A stretch of 64,000 nt of DNA, taken from contig DASUNM010000015.1 of assembly GCA_036277115.1 (NCBI GenBank), positions 44,451-108,450 on the forward strand, read 5' to 3'. A program made the position numbers and the translations under genes. This stretch comes from Pyrinomonadaceae bacterium (GTDB taxonomy: Bacteria; Acidobacteriota; Blastocatellia; Pyrinomonadales; Pyrinomonadaceae). The notes under the pieces were generated by a model, which ran no database searches, was not told where the DNA came from, and was given only the letters and a program-made list of their open reading frames with translations. Shown here one piece after another: positions 42,662 through 51,992 of this stretch. Positions within the stretch are counted from its first letter, which is position 1; each line of letters opens with the position of its first letter.

Positions 42662-45600
42662 CTTAACCGATGATGCCGGGGCCGCCGACTCCGATTCGCA
42701 TGATGACCGCTCGTGGCCGCCGGCTGTGGTTGACCCGCCGGCGCCGGAGTCGATGGTGACGCTGACAACAAGCGGCGCTGCTCGTCAGGTGTCATCAGGA
42801 ACATGTACCGCACGAGCAGTTTCGCGTGATCGCCGTGATAATTCGTCACGCCCGCAGGCGGATTGGGAACGTTCAGCACCCACCGCTCCCCTTCTTTCTT
42901 AAACAGACCGGTCGGCATCGCGGTCCCGGGCGAAATTTGCGCCGGGTCGAGCAACCAACGGAACGTCCAATCCGGCTTCAAGCGCTCAGACGCCAGCAGG
43001 AAGTTCGGCGCAATTGCCGTTGCGTCATGCCCGGGATCGCCGGTGATGTGACACTTAAGGCAAGGCGTGCCTGACACGAACATGTCGCGCGCGATGGTGC
43101 GTTCAGCCTCAGTCAGCGGCAGCATCGGCTCCTTAATATATGGATCGTTCTGCGACGACACGGCGATGAAGAAGCGCACCAGGGTCCGCAACTCGTTCGG
43201 CGAGAAATTGAACGTCGGCATGTGCACCTGAATGTAGGGCCGCACACCGTTGCGATTCGCGCCGGGCTGCGGAAGCAGACGCCCATTCCTTTGATCGTTA
43301 GCGTTCGTGGCCGCACTGGGGCTCGGCGACCCAGTGGCTGCCGGCGACGCGGACGGCCTGGCGGGCGGCGCGGTTGGCCCACTCGCCGGCTGCGCCGGTC
43401 GTTCGCCTTCGCGCAGCATCGAGGGATCCTTCAGGAATCTCATCAGCCATTCCGGATCGACACGCGCGCCTTCACTGGTGAGCATCGGCGGCAGCAGGTC
43501 CTTGTTTGTCGCATAGAAAGGCAGCGACGTCAGCGACGTGCCCTGAACAGTCGTTGGCTCAGCCGAGTTGTTGTAAATCTGAATTGTCTGCCCCGGCTGA
43601 ATCACGTGACAGCCCATGCAGTTGTACTTCTTGATTACCCACCAGCCGTTCTGAATGTCTTGTCGGCGTTGGTCGGTCGGCACATAGAAAAGCGACTTCG
43701 GAACGTTCGCGCCCTCGATACCACGACTGCCAAGCAACAGAGTCGTCAGGCTGGTGCGCCACGGCGCCGGCAGATGCGGATCGGGCATGCGCAGACGCTC
43801 GTTGGGAGCGAGATAATCAGACTTGCCATGATCGTAGATGCCCGGCTCGGCGAGCTTGTGCTCAAAGAACCCGCGGTGGTTGTACCAGTTCTTATCCTTC
43901 TTATCAGGATGAAGATCGACCAGTTTTCCGTCCTTGTCCTTGAGGACTTTCTTTCCGTACTCGGCATCATGCGTGAGCAAAGCAAAGTCGAGACGCTCAA
44001 GCGGCGTCGCGCCTTCCGTCGTCAGCTCTTTACCGATTCGTTGTTCTTCTTCGAAACCTTTAATTTCATGACAGCCCGCGCAGCCGTATTGTTTAATCTG
44101 CAACCGTCCACGTTCCACCAGTTGCGGGTCGTCCATGAATGACGCATCGGCGTAAGAAGGCGGCGCCGAAAGCGAGAACAGATACGACGTAATGTCGCGC
44201 GAATCTTGTTCCGACAGGCGCAGGTTCGGCATCACCGTCATGTTCTGGACCTGCAGCTCGGCGCCGTCGTTTGGACAAGTCGAATGCAACTCAGTATCGA
44301 ACGTGAAGGGTTTGCCGTGCTTCGCAAAGTCGTCCGGGGTCAGGTCGCGCTTCTCTGTCGGACAATACGGCGCCCAGCGTTCGCGCGGGTTATAAATCCA
44401 GCGCACGATATAGTCGTAGTTCGCCTTTTCGCCGACGCGCGAAAGATTGGCCGCAAACACTCCGCCCATCGTGTTGTCGCCCTGGCCGATCGAATGACAA
44501 CCGAGACAACCTCGCGATTCAAATAATTCTTTACCCTTCGTCTTATCACCCTGTGCCTGCGCGGGAACTTTGCCGTCAAAGCTGTTCTGCCACAGGTAGG
44601 CCGCAACGGCCCTCAGGTCCTTCTCACCTTCGTCCTTGTCATGCTCGAAGCGCCAGAACTTCGGCATCTTCGTGCCGGGGCGGAACCCTTCCGGGTCTTT
44701 CAGCCACAGCGGAACCCATTCCTTCCGCAGCTTCAGCTTGAGGTCTTTGAGGTTTGGGCCAACCTTCTTTTGATCCTGCAGGAGGTAACGCGTCTGAAGG
44801 TTAAGTTCATCTATGCGCGCGGCGAGCTGGCTGTTGATGACTCGTAACGATTCCGCGCGGGCAAGCAGACGTCGAATTTCAGCTTCGTCTCCAGCGTTTG
44901 CGCTCGCGTCAGTTTCGCGCTTCGCTTCGCGATCATTGGCGGCGATCTGCTCCTGGAGTTGCGAGACTTGCTGCCGCGTGTTCGTGAGCGAGTCAGCCTC
45001 GCGATCAAACGCTTCCATCCGGTGACAACCGACGCATCCACGCTGATAGAAAAGGTCCTTCGCCAGGTTAAGCTGATCGGCGCCTTGCGTTACCCGGTCA
45101 TTCGCGTGGCACATCTGGCAACCTGCCTCGGTATTTTCTTTCTCGTACATCGGATGCAGCCAGTATTTGTGCCGGCCGTGGCCCTTCACGACGCTCGTCG
45201 TCGCGCGGCCGTTACCCCCGTGGCAGGACGAGCAACCAAACTTTTGCGGATTATGAGTCTGGAACAGTTCTTTGCGCGGATGACTGACGAAGGCGCGCGC
45301 GAGTTCGTCAGGCTTCTTGCCGGGCCCGTCGGGCGCCATGTCTGAAGCTTTAATATTCAGAGGTTCGCGCGTGCCGAGGTGACAGACTTCGCATCGATCC
45401 ACGATCCCGTATTCATTTGAGTTGATTTGATGGCCAAGGATCGAATAGTCAAATGAGGTCTCGTTCTTCTTGATCAGATCTTCAATCGCTTTTGGCGGTA
45501 ACGAGCTGACCTGGTTCTTCACATAATCGTCGCGCTTCTTCGCCAGCTCCAAGGGCTCTTTCAATAGCTCAGCTTTCTCGCCCAGGAATTTCGCCTTCTC

Positions 45601-46197
45601 TTCGCGCAGGTCATTGAACGTCTTTTCCAACTGCGCATAGTTCATGTGGTGGCGCACAATCTTGCCCTGATCATCGGGCATATCCACCGTCACCTGTTCT
45701 TCTTTCTTGGCCTTTAGCTGTCGGTCGTATTTGTCTTTCGAAGATTTGCTTTTCGCCGTCTGGGCCGTGAACGTGATGACGACGATGCGGCCACGCTGGT
45801 TCTGAAACGGATCGGTAACGGCATCGAGCTTCGCCTGAATCCGCTCTACTTCCTTGTCGATCTCTTTACGGCGCTCTTTGGTGTTCTCCTCCGCAGCCGT
45901 CGCGGCATCATTAAGCTGTTGGTACTCCGGCGTCTCTTTGACCTCGGTTTCGGATTTGCCGGCGTCGCGCTTAATGCTCTTGAGGTAGGCGGTGTAACGC
46001 TTGACGTATTCGCGCTGAATGCCGCGCCAGGGTCGCGTGGCGAACGCCTCGTCCCACAAAGCCCAAACGCCCGAGACCACCAGCAGCAGCGTGCAGATGA
46101 GAAGGATCGAGCTCGTCGAGCGGCTGACGATCGGATCGCGTTCAGGCTCGGTCTCTCGCGTAACTAGTGATTCGGTCGGTTCAGTCGGCTCTGCCAT
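42640..46197 (-). CDS. Octaheme c-type cytochrome of the bc-type complex
   Basis: 1185 residues from the ATG at 46197. One membrane anchor near 28-50 (SILLICTLLLVVSGVWALW), a long charged coiled-coil (55-240), then eight CxxCH sites: CEVCH (about 270), CSSCH (322), CQMCH (360), CVGCH (388), CLGCH (564), CAGCH (706), CMGCH (860) and CLKCH (1046). A second coiled coil lies at 400-465 and a Pro/Ala linker at about 935-970. Distal Met ligands are plausible (PGTKMPKF, MPTFNFS, PGTAMPTG). Expected to carry electrons from Rieske/cytochrome b to the oxidase. Its extreme C-terminus (RSRRPRHHRLRSQSRLR) is repeat-affected. Confidence 0.9.
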   Translation of the reverse strand: MAEPTEPTESLVTRETEPERDPIVSRSTSSILLICTLLLVVSGVWALWDEAFATRPWRGIQREYVKRYTAYLKSIKRDAGKSETEVKETPEYQQLNDAATAAEENTKERRKEIDKEVERIQAKLDAVTDPFQNQRGRIVVITFTAQTAKSKSSKDKYDRQLKAKKEEQVTVDMPDDQGKIVRHHMNYAQLEKTFNDLREEKAKFLGEKAELLKEPLELAKKRDDYVKNQVSSLPPKAIEDLIKKNETSFDYSILGHQINSNEYGIVDRCEVCHLGTREPLNIKASDMAPDGPGKKPDELARAFVSHPRKELFQTHNPQKFGCSSCHGGNGRATTSVVKGHGRHKYWLHPMYEKENTEAGCQMCHANDRVTQGADQLNLAKDLFYQRGCVGCHRMEAFDREADSLTNTRQQVSQLQEQIAANDREAKRETDASANAGDEAEIRRLLARAESLRVINSQLAARIDELNLQTRYLLQDQKKVGPNLKDLKLKLRKEWVPLWLKDPEGFRPGTKMPKFWRFEHDKDEGEKDLRAVAAYLWQNSFDGKVPAQAQGDKTKGKELFESRGCLGCHSIGQGDNTMGGVFAANLSRVGEKANYDYIVRWIYNPRERWAPYCPTEKRDLTPDDFAKHGKPFTFDTELHSTCPNDGAELQVQNMTVMPNLRLSEQDSRDITSYLFSLSAPPSYADASFMDDPQLVERGRLQIKQYGCAGCHEIKGFEEEQRIGKELTTEGATPLERLDFALLTHDAEYGKKVLKDKDGKLVDLHPDKKDKNWYNHRGFFEHKLAEPGIYDHGKSDYLAPNERLRMPDPHLPAPWRTSLTTLLLGSRGIEGANVPKSLFYVPTDQRRQDIQNGWWVIKKYNCMGCHVIQPGQTIQIYNNSAEPTTVQGTSLTSLPFYATNKDLLPPMLTSEGARVDPEWLMRFLKDPSMLREGERPAQPASGPTAPPARPSASPAATGSPSPSAATNANDQRNGRLLPQPGANRNGVRPYIQVHMPTFNFSPNELRTLVRFFIAVSSQNDPYIKEPMLPLTEAERTIARDMFVSGTPCLKCHITGDPGHDATAIAPNFLLASERLKPDWTFRWLLDPAQISPGTAMPTGLFKKEGERWVLNVPNPPAGVTNYHGDHAKLLVRYMFLMTPDEQRRLLSASPSTPAPAGQPQPAATSGHHANRSRRPRHHRLRSQSRLR

Positions 46198-46213
46198 GGT
46201 TCTCAATAATGGT

Positions 46214-47332
46214 TCAGACGTTGAACCAGGGAGTTACCCAAACGTACTTGATCGTAAATACCAACCTTAGTATCAGTTTCACCGGCATCGCCAGGAGCAC
46301 GGTCACCGCAAAAAACTGAAACGTCATGTACTGAAGCAGCGTGGTCTGGGCGAGCAACTTGCGCTCGAACTCGCCGGGCACGGTGGCCCAATTTTTTAGC
46401 GCCGTCCAGGACTTGAAATAGCGAAGCTTTAACGGTGCGCGCATCATCCACCAATGGAAGAACAGTCCGCCCACGATGAAGAATCCGCCGACAACAATCG
46501 CGCCGAAGATCCCTTTCCACGGATATGAATTCAGAAACGGCAATCCCCAGCCGGCGATGATTTCATGCAAATCACGATTGCGATCGAACACGACCGTGTT
46601 GTGGTCCCAGGTCTGCCCCGGCCAGAACCAAATCCAGCCCGGTCCGCGAATGAACGTGCCGATGAAAATCAGGACAATCCACGTTAAGAAGCCCACGCCG
46701 AACATCCAGATCGCAAATCGTCTCTGTTTGAATGTGTAGTAGCCGTTGCCCAGCGGATTCGAATCCACGTAAGGAAACACCATCAGGCCGATCATGATGA
46801 GCGACGGCATTACCACCCCGGCGATCCACGGGTCGAAGTAGACCAGCATCTCCTGCAACCCGAGGAAGTACCACGGCGCCTTCGACGGATTCATCGTCAG
46901 GTTCGGATTGGCCGGTTCTTCTAATGGCGCGTCCAGCGTGATCGACCAGACATAAAGAATGACGGTGACGATGACGGCGGCGAGAAACTCGATGCGCACG
47001 AGATAAGGCCAGACGTGCAGCTCTTTCGCCCAACCCGGGCGCCACGGTTCGGCTTTGCGATGATGAGATTTAGCGAGTTTCGGATCGGCTTCGAGCTGAT
47101 TGATTAACTGATCGTTCGCGACCGCCTGTTTGACGCCGAGCCAGGTGAAGAACGGCACCAGAAAAAGCATCGCGACGATGGGGATGTTGTCCGGCGCCGA
47201 CGTGATCTTCCAAAGCTGGTACCAGTCTTCGACCCACCAGATGTACAAGCCCAGCAGCAAAAGGATCACGGCCAGGCCGATGATCTTGTTGCGGCGCGAG
47301 TTTGGCTTTGGAGTTTCTTCCATCCCGATCAT
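46214..47332 (-). CDS. Cytochrome b C-terminal half (subunit IV-like) of bc-type complex
   Basis: 372 residues. N-terminal helix and loop (GLAVILLLLGLYIWWVEDWY), then the cytochrome b C-domain. SKAPWYFLGLQEMLVYFDPW carries the PEWY-like quinol-site segment in altered form (APWY), and later helices include MIGLMVFPYVD and FGVGFLTWIVLIFIGTFIRG. Extra C-terminal helices extend it beyond the usual 160-residue subunit IV. Either of two ATGs (47332 or 47323) may be used; the first lies at the end of a CACAGAG repeat. Confidence 0.88.
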   Translation of the reverse strand: MIGMEETPKPNSRRNKIIGLAVILLLLGLYIWWVEDWYQLWKITSAPDNIPIVAMLFLVPFFTWLGVKQAVANDQLINQLEADPKLAKSHHRKAEPWRPGWAKELHVWPYLVRIEFLAAVIVTVILYVWSITLDAPLEEPANPNLTMNPSKAPWYFLGLQEMLVYFDPWIAGVVMPSLIMIGLMVFPYVDSNPLGNGYYTFKQRRFAIWMFGVGFLTWIVLIFIGTFIRGPGWIWFWPGQTWDHNTVVFDRNRDLHEIIAGWGLPFLNSYPWKGIFGAIVVGGFFIVGGLFFHWWMMRAPLKLRYFKSWTALKNWATVPGEFERKLLAQTTLLQYMTFQFFAVTVLLAMPVKLILRLVFTIKYVWVTPWFNV

Positions 47333-47428
47333 TCTTTGTGTCGCTCTGTGGTTCTCAGTGTCTCAGTGGTGAAGTGCCGTTAATGACCATTCACCGCAGA
47401 GACACAGAGGACCAGAGGCACACAGAGA
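47333..47428. repeat. CACAGAGACAC repeat pair between the cytochrome b halves
   Basis: TTGTGTCGCTCTGTGGTTCT with AGTGTCTCAGTGG on one arm; CACCGCAGAGACACAGAGGA with AGAGGCACACAGAGAC on the other. Same family as 40536-40639 and 55047-55150. Confidence 0.85.
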
Positions 47429-48352
47429 CTATTTTTTCTTCACTGCTTTCATTTCCGACTCGAGCATCATCGGCGCCGGGCCGCTGATGCCGCCGTCTTT
47501 ACGTATCCGCCAGAAATGAACGGCCATGAATATCGATGCGACCAGCGGAATTCCGATGCAATGCCAGATGTACGCGCGCAGCAACGCGTTCGAATCGACG
47601 ATCGATCCGCCCAGCAATCCGAACCGCACGTCGTTGTATGGCGTCAGACCGAGTTGCGGGCCGAATGGCCCCTCACTTCCCAGCATGGGTGTCGCGCGCG
47701 CCATGTTCGTTCCCACCGTCACCGCCCAGAATCCGAGTTGATCGTCTGGCAGCAGATACCCAGTAAACGAGAGCAAGAGTGTCAGCACCAACAGAACTAC
47801 GCCCACGCACCAGTTGAACTCGCGCGGCTTTTTGTACGATCCGGTCAGCACCACGCGGAACATGTGCAGCCACGTCGTGATCACCATCAGGTGCGCCGCC
47901 CAACGATGCATGTTGCGCAGGAGCTTTCCGAATGGGACGTCGTGCGCAAGGTACAGAATGTCTTTAAAGGCATCACCCTTGGTTGGGTGGTAATAGAACA
48001 TGAGCAGCACGCCGGTGAACGTCAGGACGATGAAGAGGTAGAACGTGATGCCGCCCATCCCCCACGTGTATCCGTATCGCACTGCGTCGCGGTTGATCTT
48101 TGCCGGATGCAGGTGGAGAAAGACGTTTGAAAGGATTGCCAGCGAACGATTGCGCGGATCGGATCGTTCGTGCGAAACACGAAAGATCGATTTCCATACC
48201 TGGGTCTGCTGCGGGTCTTTGTATTCTTTCGCCTCTTCCAGCGCGCGGTCCTTCAAAGCGACGGCCGAATCTTTCGCGCGCGTCACCAGCCCGGCGTTGG
48301 GCTTCTCGCCGGTTAGCTGTTTCGGTTCCTCTGCGTCTTTCGGCTCGTCCAT
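47429..48352 (-). CDS. Cytochrome b N-terminal half of bc-type complex
   Basis: 307 residues. Charged N-terminal extension (1-60), then the four-helix heme-binding core. Ligand His residues are in LLRNMHRWAAHLMVITTWLH and RAYIWHCIGIPLVASIFMAV followed by HFW, the two bis-His pairs for hemes bL and bH. TGYLLPDDQLGFWAVTVGTN is the b6-like Qo region. Separate N- and C-halves are typical of b6f-like and many acidobacterial complexes. Between the Rieske and C-half genes. Confidence 0.93.
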   Translation of the reverse strand: MDEPKDAEEPKQLTGEKPNAGLVTRAKDSAVALKDRALEEAKEYKDPQQTQVWKSIFRVSHERSDPRNRSLAILSNVFLHLHPAKINRDAVRYGYTWGMGGITFYLFIVLTFTGVLLMFYYHPTKGDAFKDILYLAHDVPFGKLLRNMHRWAAHLMVITTWLHMFRVVLTGSYKKPREFNWCVGVVLLVLTLLLSFTGYLLPDDQLGFWAVTVGTNMARATPMLGSEGPFGPQLGLTPYNDVRFGLLGGSIVDSNALLRAYIWHCIGIPLVASIFMAVHFWRIRKDGGISGPAPMMLESEMKAVKKK

Positions 48353-48372
48353 ATTTGGTTAGCGCAAACGAT

Positions 48373-48996
48373 TTAGAGCGGGATGTAAGCTCCCTCATCG
48401 TTAAAATGGTTCACGCCGCCCTTCTCCCACAGGTAAAGGCGACTCTTATTCACCACGATCTGCCCTTCCGCATCCAGTTCTACGTGCGCGCGATCCATTG
48501 GCCGCGGCGCAGGACCTTCGAAGTTGATCGCCTCGATGTCGTAACCACTGCCGTGGCAGGGGCACTTGAATTTGTTCTCGCTGGCTTTCCAGTCCGGTGT
48601 ACAACCCAAATGCGTGCAAACCGCATTAATCACGAATAGTCGATCCGATGTCTTGGTCACCCAGATGCGGTACTGTTGCTGCCATTTCGTATCGACGCCT
48701 AACGCGTAGTCGCCGGGAAAACCAATTTTGAAAGTGCTGGCCGGTTCAGTGATCGAGCGCGGCAGGAAAAAGCGCACGAACATCAGGAAACAGGTCGTTA
48801 AAAATCCGGCAACGCTGTACCAGACTATCCGGCGACGAGTTTTGTTGACGGGAGGTTCCGACGTGGAATCGACAACCGCCGGTTTGGCTGCGGCCTTAGC
48901 GACAGGTGTCGCGGCCCCACGCGCCGGCGGCGGCATTGGGGGTCCGGCGGGCTTCTCAGGTACCGCTATAGATTCGGTGTTTGGATTAGTATCCAC
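48373..48996 (-). CDS. Rieske 2Fe-2S protein
   Basis: 207 residues from a GTG. Pro/Ala-rich cytoplasmic N-terminus (1-52), one membrane helix (IVWYSVAGFLTTCFLMFVRF), hinge, and the Rieske domain with both cluster motifs CTHLGC and CPCHGSGYD (Cys and His ligands of the 2Fe-2S centre, about residues 150-180). It takes electrons from quinol at the Qo site and gives them to a c-type acceptor. First gene of the large minus-strand respiratory operon. Confidence 0.95.
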   Translation of the reverse strand: MDTNPNTESIAVPEKPAGPPMPPPARGAATPVAKAAAKPAVVDSTSEPPVNKTRRRIVWYSVAGFLTTCFLMFVRFFLPRSITEPASTFKIGFPGDYALGVDTKWQQQYRIWVTKTSDRLFVINAVCTHLGCTPDWKASENKFKCPCHGSGYDIEAINFEGPAPRPMDRAHVELDAEGQIVVNKSRLYLWEKGGVNHFNDEGAYIPL

Positions 48997-49291
48997 TCCG
49001 ACGATCTACCCTTGAGAGTCACGGATTCGAAAAATTAACAGTTACACACCAAGGCCGTCGAGGATTGCAGACAACGTATACAATCCCCCACGACACAGGG
49101 ACCAGGAATCTCTGCGAAACAATTGCAGTGTGTTCACTAGAAGAGCACCGCGCCAAAATAAAAGTATAAACTGGCTGCGACAGCGCAAAGTTATACATCG
49201 ATTTTGACAGAATTGGCAAGAGAATATTGATGTGCTTGAGCGCGGACGCCCCGTCCGCATTCGCAAACTATCGGAAGCGATAACAGTTAAC

Positions 49292-49540
49292 GTGAGTGTT
49301 CAAGTCATCCTGTACAGCAAACCCGGCTGTCACCTTTGTGAATTGATGAAGCAAGAGATGGCGAAAGCCGACTGCGCCGAGCTGTATAAACTCGCGGAGA
49401 TCAATATTGAGAGCGACGCCGAACTGTTTGCCCGTTACCGCGATGAGATCCCTGTTCTTTTGATCGACGGGGTTGAAGCCTTTCGGCATCGTCTGACGGC
49501 TGATTCTTTTCGTGCATACCTAAAGAACCGCGCCCGATGA
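49292..49540 (+). CDS. Glutaredoxin-like protein (DUF836)
   Basis: 82 residues from a GTG at 49292. A start 20 codons earlier would include a GCGGACGCCCCGTCCGC palindrome and is less likely. Thioredoxin fold with active site SKPGCHLCELMKQEM (CxxC) and the cis-Pro in DEIPVLLIDG. Short glutaredoxin-like proteins of this type are cytoplasmic dithiol reductants. A TTGACA at 49204-49209 upstream is a promoter candidate, but the spacing to the best -10 (TATTGA, 15 nt) is short. Divergent from the Rieske gene, upstream of the ccm operon. Confidence 0.82.
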   Translation: MSVQVILYSKPGCHLCELMKQEMAKADCAELYKLAEINIESDAELFARYRDEIPVLLIDGVEAFRHRLTADSFRAYLKNRAR

Positions 49541-49578
49541 GGTCTCAGGCGCGTGGTAATATGGCCGCCGCAAAGCGT

Positions 49579-49660
49579 GTCAGTACCGGGAGCGGTAGGC
49601 GACCGGGTCCAATGCGTCAATGCGGACTTGAACCCCGTCGCTACTGCTCCGGGTACTGAA
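49579..49660. repeat. TCAGTACCGGGAGCGGTAG inverted pair before ccmA
   Basis: GTCAGTACCGGGAGCGGTAG followed by GCGACCGGGTC, and the inverted partner CCGTCGCTACTGCTCCGGGT then ACTGA, about 20 nt apart. It could form a long stem in the ccm leader transcript. Confidence 0.75.
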
Positions 49661-49674
49661 TCTATCTGCCGACA

Positions 49675-50343
49675 ATGCTGGAAGCGATCAACCTGACCTG
49701 TGTCCGTGGCGAGCGGCCTCTATTTCGAGATGTGAATTTCACGCTCGCGCCGGGTGGTCTGTTGGAACTTCGCGGTCCCAATGGAGGCGGAAAGACGAGT
49801 CTGCTGCGGATTCTCTGCGGCCTGGCGACGCCGGCCGACGGCGAAGTGCGCTGGAACGGCACGAATATTCGGAGACTGCGCGAGGAATATTTTGGGTCGC
49901 TGGCGTACGTCGCACATCTGAACGGCGTCAAGGATGAGCTGACCGCGCTTGAGAACCTGCTTGCAGCACGACGTGTCGCGGGTCACGAATTAACCCGGGA
50001 AGAAGGCGAAGCCACGTTGGAACGCGCGGGTTTGATCAATCAACGCCATCTGGCGACGCGCGTTTTATCGGCGGGCCAGCGACGGCGACTGGCATTAGCC
50101 CGGTTGCTTACATCGGGCGCGAAGCTTTGGCTGCTCGACGAGGTGCTGACGTCACTCGATGACTCGGGCGTTGAGCTTGTTCGCAAACTGATCACAGAAC
50201 ACCTCGACGGCGGCGGACTCGCCCTCGTTGCCACCCATCAAGAGCTGGGCCTATCGCCGCCGGGTTCGCAGACGATTAATCTTGCGAACCCTCCGAACAT
50301 TAATGCATCAAGGATGGCCGCGCTCCCAGCGCTCTCAGGATGA
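49675..50343 (+). CDS. ccmA: Heme exporter ATPase CcmA
   Basis: 222 residues. ABC ATPase with Walker A RGPNGGGKTSLL (about 33-44), signature LSAGQRRRLALARL, Walker B LWLLDEVLTSLD and H-loop ATHQELG. Size and LSAGQ signature match CcmA of system I cytochrome c maturation. With CcmB and CcmC it drives release of holo-CcmE. The tail past residue 195 is poorly conserved. Its TGA overlaps the ccmB ATG (ATGA). Confidence 0.93.
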   Translation: MLEAINLTCVRGERPLFRDVNFTLAPGGLLELRGPNGGGKTSLLRILCGLATPADGEVRWNGTNIRRLREEYFGSLAYVAHLNGVKDELTALENLLAARRVAGHELTREEGEATLERAGLINQRHLATRVLSAGQRRRLALARLLTSGAKLWLLDEVLTSLDDSGVELVRKLITEHLDGGGLALVATHQELGLSPPGSQTINLANPPNINASRMAALPALSG

Positions 50344-51023
50344 CCGCGCCTTCCATCCTTTCAATGTTTCGTTGGGTCGTCTGGCGCGACCTGCTACTGG
50401 CTTGGCGACGGCGAAGCGATGTGCTGGCCACCCTGTTCTTTTTCATCATCGTAGTGAGTCTTTTTCCGCTCGGCATTGGACCCGAACAGCAGCTGCTGCG
50501 CACCATCGCGCCCGGAGTCGTTTGGGTGGCCGCACTGCTCGCTTCGATGCTCGCGCTGGGTCGAACATTCGGGAATGATTATCAGGACGGCACGCTTGAG
50601 CAGCTCATGCTGACTCCGCAGCCGCTTTACCTGATAGTGCTGGCGAAGGTGCTGGCGCAGTGGCTGGTTTCCGAAGTGCCTTTGGTTTTAGTTGCGCCGG
50701 TGCTTGGACTTCAGTTCGGTCTGTCGCAGAATACGCTCGCGGTCATGACTGTGTCCCTGTTGTTGGGAACGCCGGTGCTAAGTCTCGTCGGCTCAATCGG
50801 GGCCGCCCTGACTTTAGGGTTACGCTCGGCAAACGTGCTGGTGGCTCTACTCGTACTGCCGCTTTATATTCCGGTGCTCATATTCGGCGCCGGCGCGATC
50901 GAAGCTACGGTGAGCGGAGCAGAGGCGCAACCATACCTATTATTATTAGGAGCAACGCTGGTTCTGGCTTTGACGTTGGCACCCTGGGCAACCGCGGCGG
51001 CGCTTCGCATATCTGTGGAATAG
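50340..51023 (+). CDS. ccmB: Heme exporter permease CcmB
   Basis: 227 residues with six hydrophobic helices. The family segments RTFGNDYQDGTLEQLMLTPQ and VLALLVLPLYIPVLIFGAGA-like stretch (LVALLVLPLYIPVLIFGAGA) are clear, matching CcmB length. It is coupled to ccmA by a 4-nt overlap and followed by ccmC after 13 nt. Confidence 0.93.
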   Translation: MTAPSILSMFRWVVWRDLLLAWRRRSDVLATLFFFIIVVSLFPLGIGPEQQLLRTIAPGVVWVAALLASMLALGRTFGNDYQDGTLEQLMLTPQPLYLIVLAKVLAQWLVSEVPLVLVAPVLGLQFGLSQNTLAVMTVSLLLGTPVLSLVGSIGAALTLGLRSANVLVALLVLPLYIPVLIFGAGAIEATVSGAEAQPYLLLLGATLVLALTLAPWATAAALRISVE

Positions 51024-51036
51024 TGGCACAGACTAA

Positions 51037-51804
51037 ATGAGCAAATCACGAATCAATTGGTACAGGTATGCGGCTCCCGCGAACTTTTATCCGCTGGCCG
51101 GCATGGCGTTGCCGTGGTTTATGGGCCTCGCGATCATTCTGTTTGCAGTCGGTCTGTACATTGGTTTCTTTGTTGCGCCGCCTGATTTTCAGCAAGGCAA
51201 CTCGTATCGAATCATCTTTATTCACGTGCCGGCCGCATGGATGGGAATGCTGCTCTACGTCCTGCTGGCGATTTACGCGGCCATCGGTTGGGCCTTCAAT
51301 GCGCGGCTAGCGTCGATGATGGCGACAGCGATTGCGCCCACGGGAGCAATCTTCACGTTCATCGCGCTAGTGACCGGAGCGCTGTGGGGCAGACCCGCGT
51401 GGGGCGTCTACTGGGTTTGGGACGCGCGCATGACTTCAACGCTCATCCTGATGTTCCTGTACATTGGTTTCATTTCGCTGCAGTCATCAATAGATGACAC
51501 GCGGCGAGCCGATCGCGCCGGGGCGGTACTGGCAATCGTCGGCGTCATCAACGTGCCGATCATTTATTTTTCGGTGCAGTGGTGGAACACTCTGCACCAG
51601 GGCGCCACGATCCGTCTCGGCAGCCGGCCCTCGATGGCGCCAATCATGCTGGCGGCAATGTTAATAATGACTGCAGCCTGCTGGATGTATTCGATCGCCG
51701 TTGTGCTGGCGCGCGTGCGCACAATCATTTTGGAAAGAGAGAGCGAGGCGCCCTGGCTGGCCGAGGCGTCATCGACGCTACCAGGTAACTATGCAGTGGA
51801 ATAG
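51037..51804 (+). CDS. ccmC: Heme-handling protein CcmC
   Basis: 255 residues, six helices. The WWD-type domain appears as GALWGRPAWGVYWVWDARMT, and heme-ligand His residues in FIHVPAAWMGMLLYVLL and VQWWNTLHQGATIRL are in place. It loads heme onto CcmE in the periplasmic face. Its 3' end overlaps ccmD by 14 nt. Confidence 0.95.
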   Translation: MSKSRINWYRYAAPANFYPLAGMALPWFMGLAIILFAVGLYIGFFVAPPDFQQGNSYRIIFIHVPAAWMGMLLYVLLAIYAAIGWAFNARLASMMATAIAPTGAIFTFIALVTGALWGRPAWGVYWVWDARMTSTLILMFLYIGFISLQSSIDDTRRADRAGAVLAIVGVINVPIIYFSVQWWNTLHQGATIRLGSRPSMAPIMLAAMLIMTAACWMYSIAVVLARVRTIILERESEAPWLAEASSTLPGNYAVE

Positions 51805-51988
51805 CCTTTCTGAATTTATCAACATGGGTGGTTACGGGTTCTTCGTTTGGGGCTCGTATGGCGTGACTTTCATTCTGCTGGCCGCTGAACTCATCATGCT
51901 GCGCGCACGGAAAAAGCGACTTTCGGAAAAAGCGGCGCTGCGTCGTAAACTCGAAACGCGAAACTCAGAACTCGAAACGGCTTTATAA
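51791..51988 (+). CDS. ccmD: CcmD, small heme-maturation membrane protein, with repeat-derived tail
   Basis: 65 residues. One helix after an amphipathic N-terminus (FINMGGYGFFVWGSYGVTFI), followed by the characteristic basic RARKKRL. The final residues KLETRNSELETAL are encoded by AAACTCGAAACGCGAAACTC-type quasi-tandem words, related to those at 28157-28175 (CCGAAACTCGGAACTC), so the last 13 residues and stop likely derive from a repeat. The start overlaps ccmC. Confidence 0.88.
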   Translation: MQWNSLSEFINMGGYGFFVWGSYGVTFILLAAELIMLRARKKRLSEKAALRRKLETRNSELETAL

Positions 51989-51992
51989 GTTC

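Noticed and set aside
49204..49230. Promoter for the ccm/glutaredoxin region (TTGACA...TATTGA)
   Set aside because: The 15-nt spacing is short and no second line of support exists, so it is only mentioned in the gene entry.
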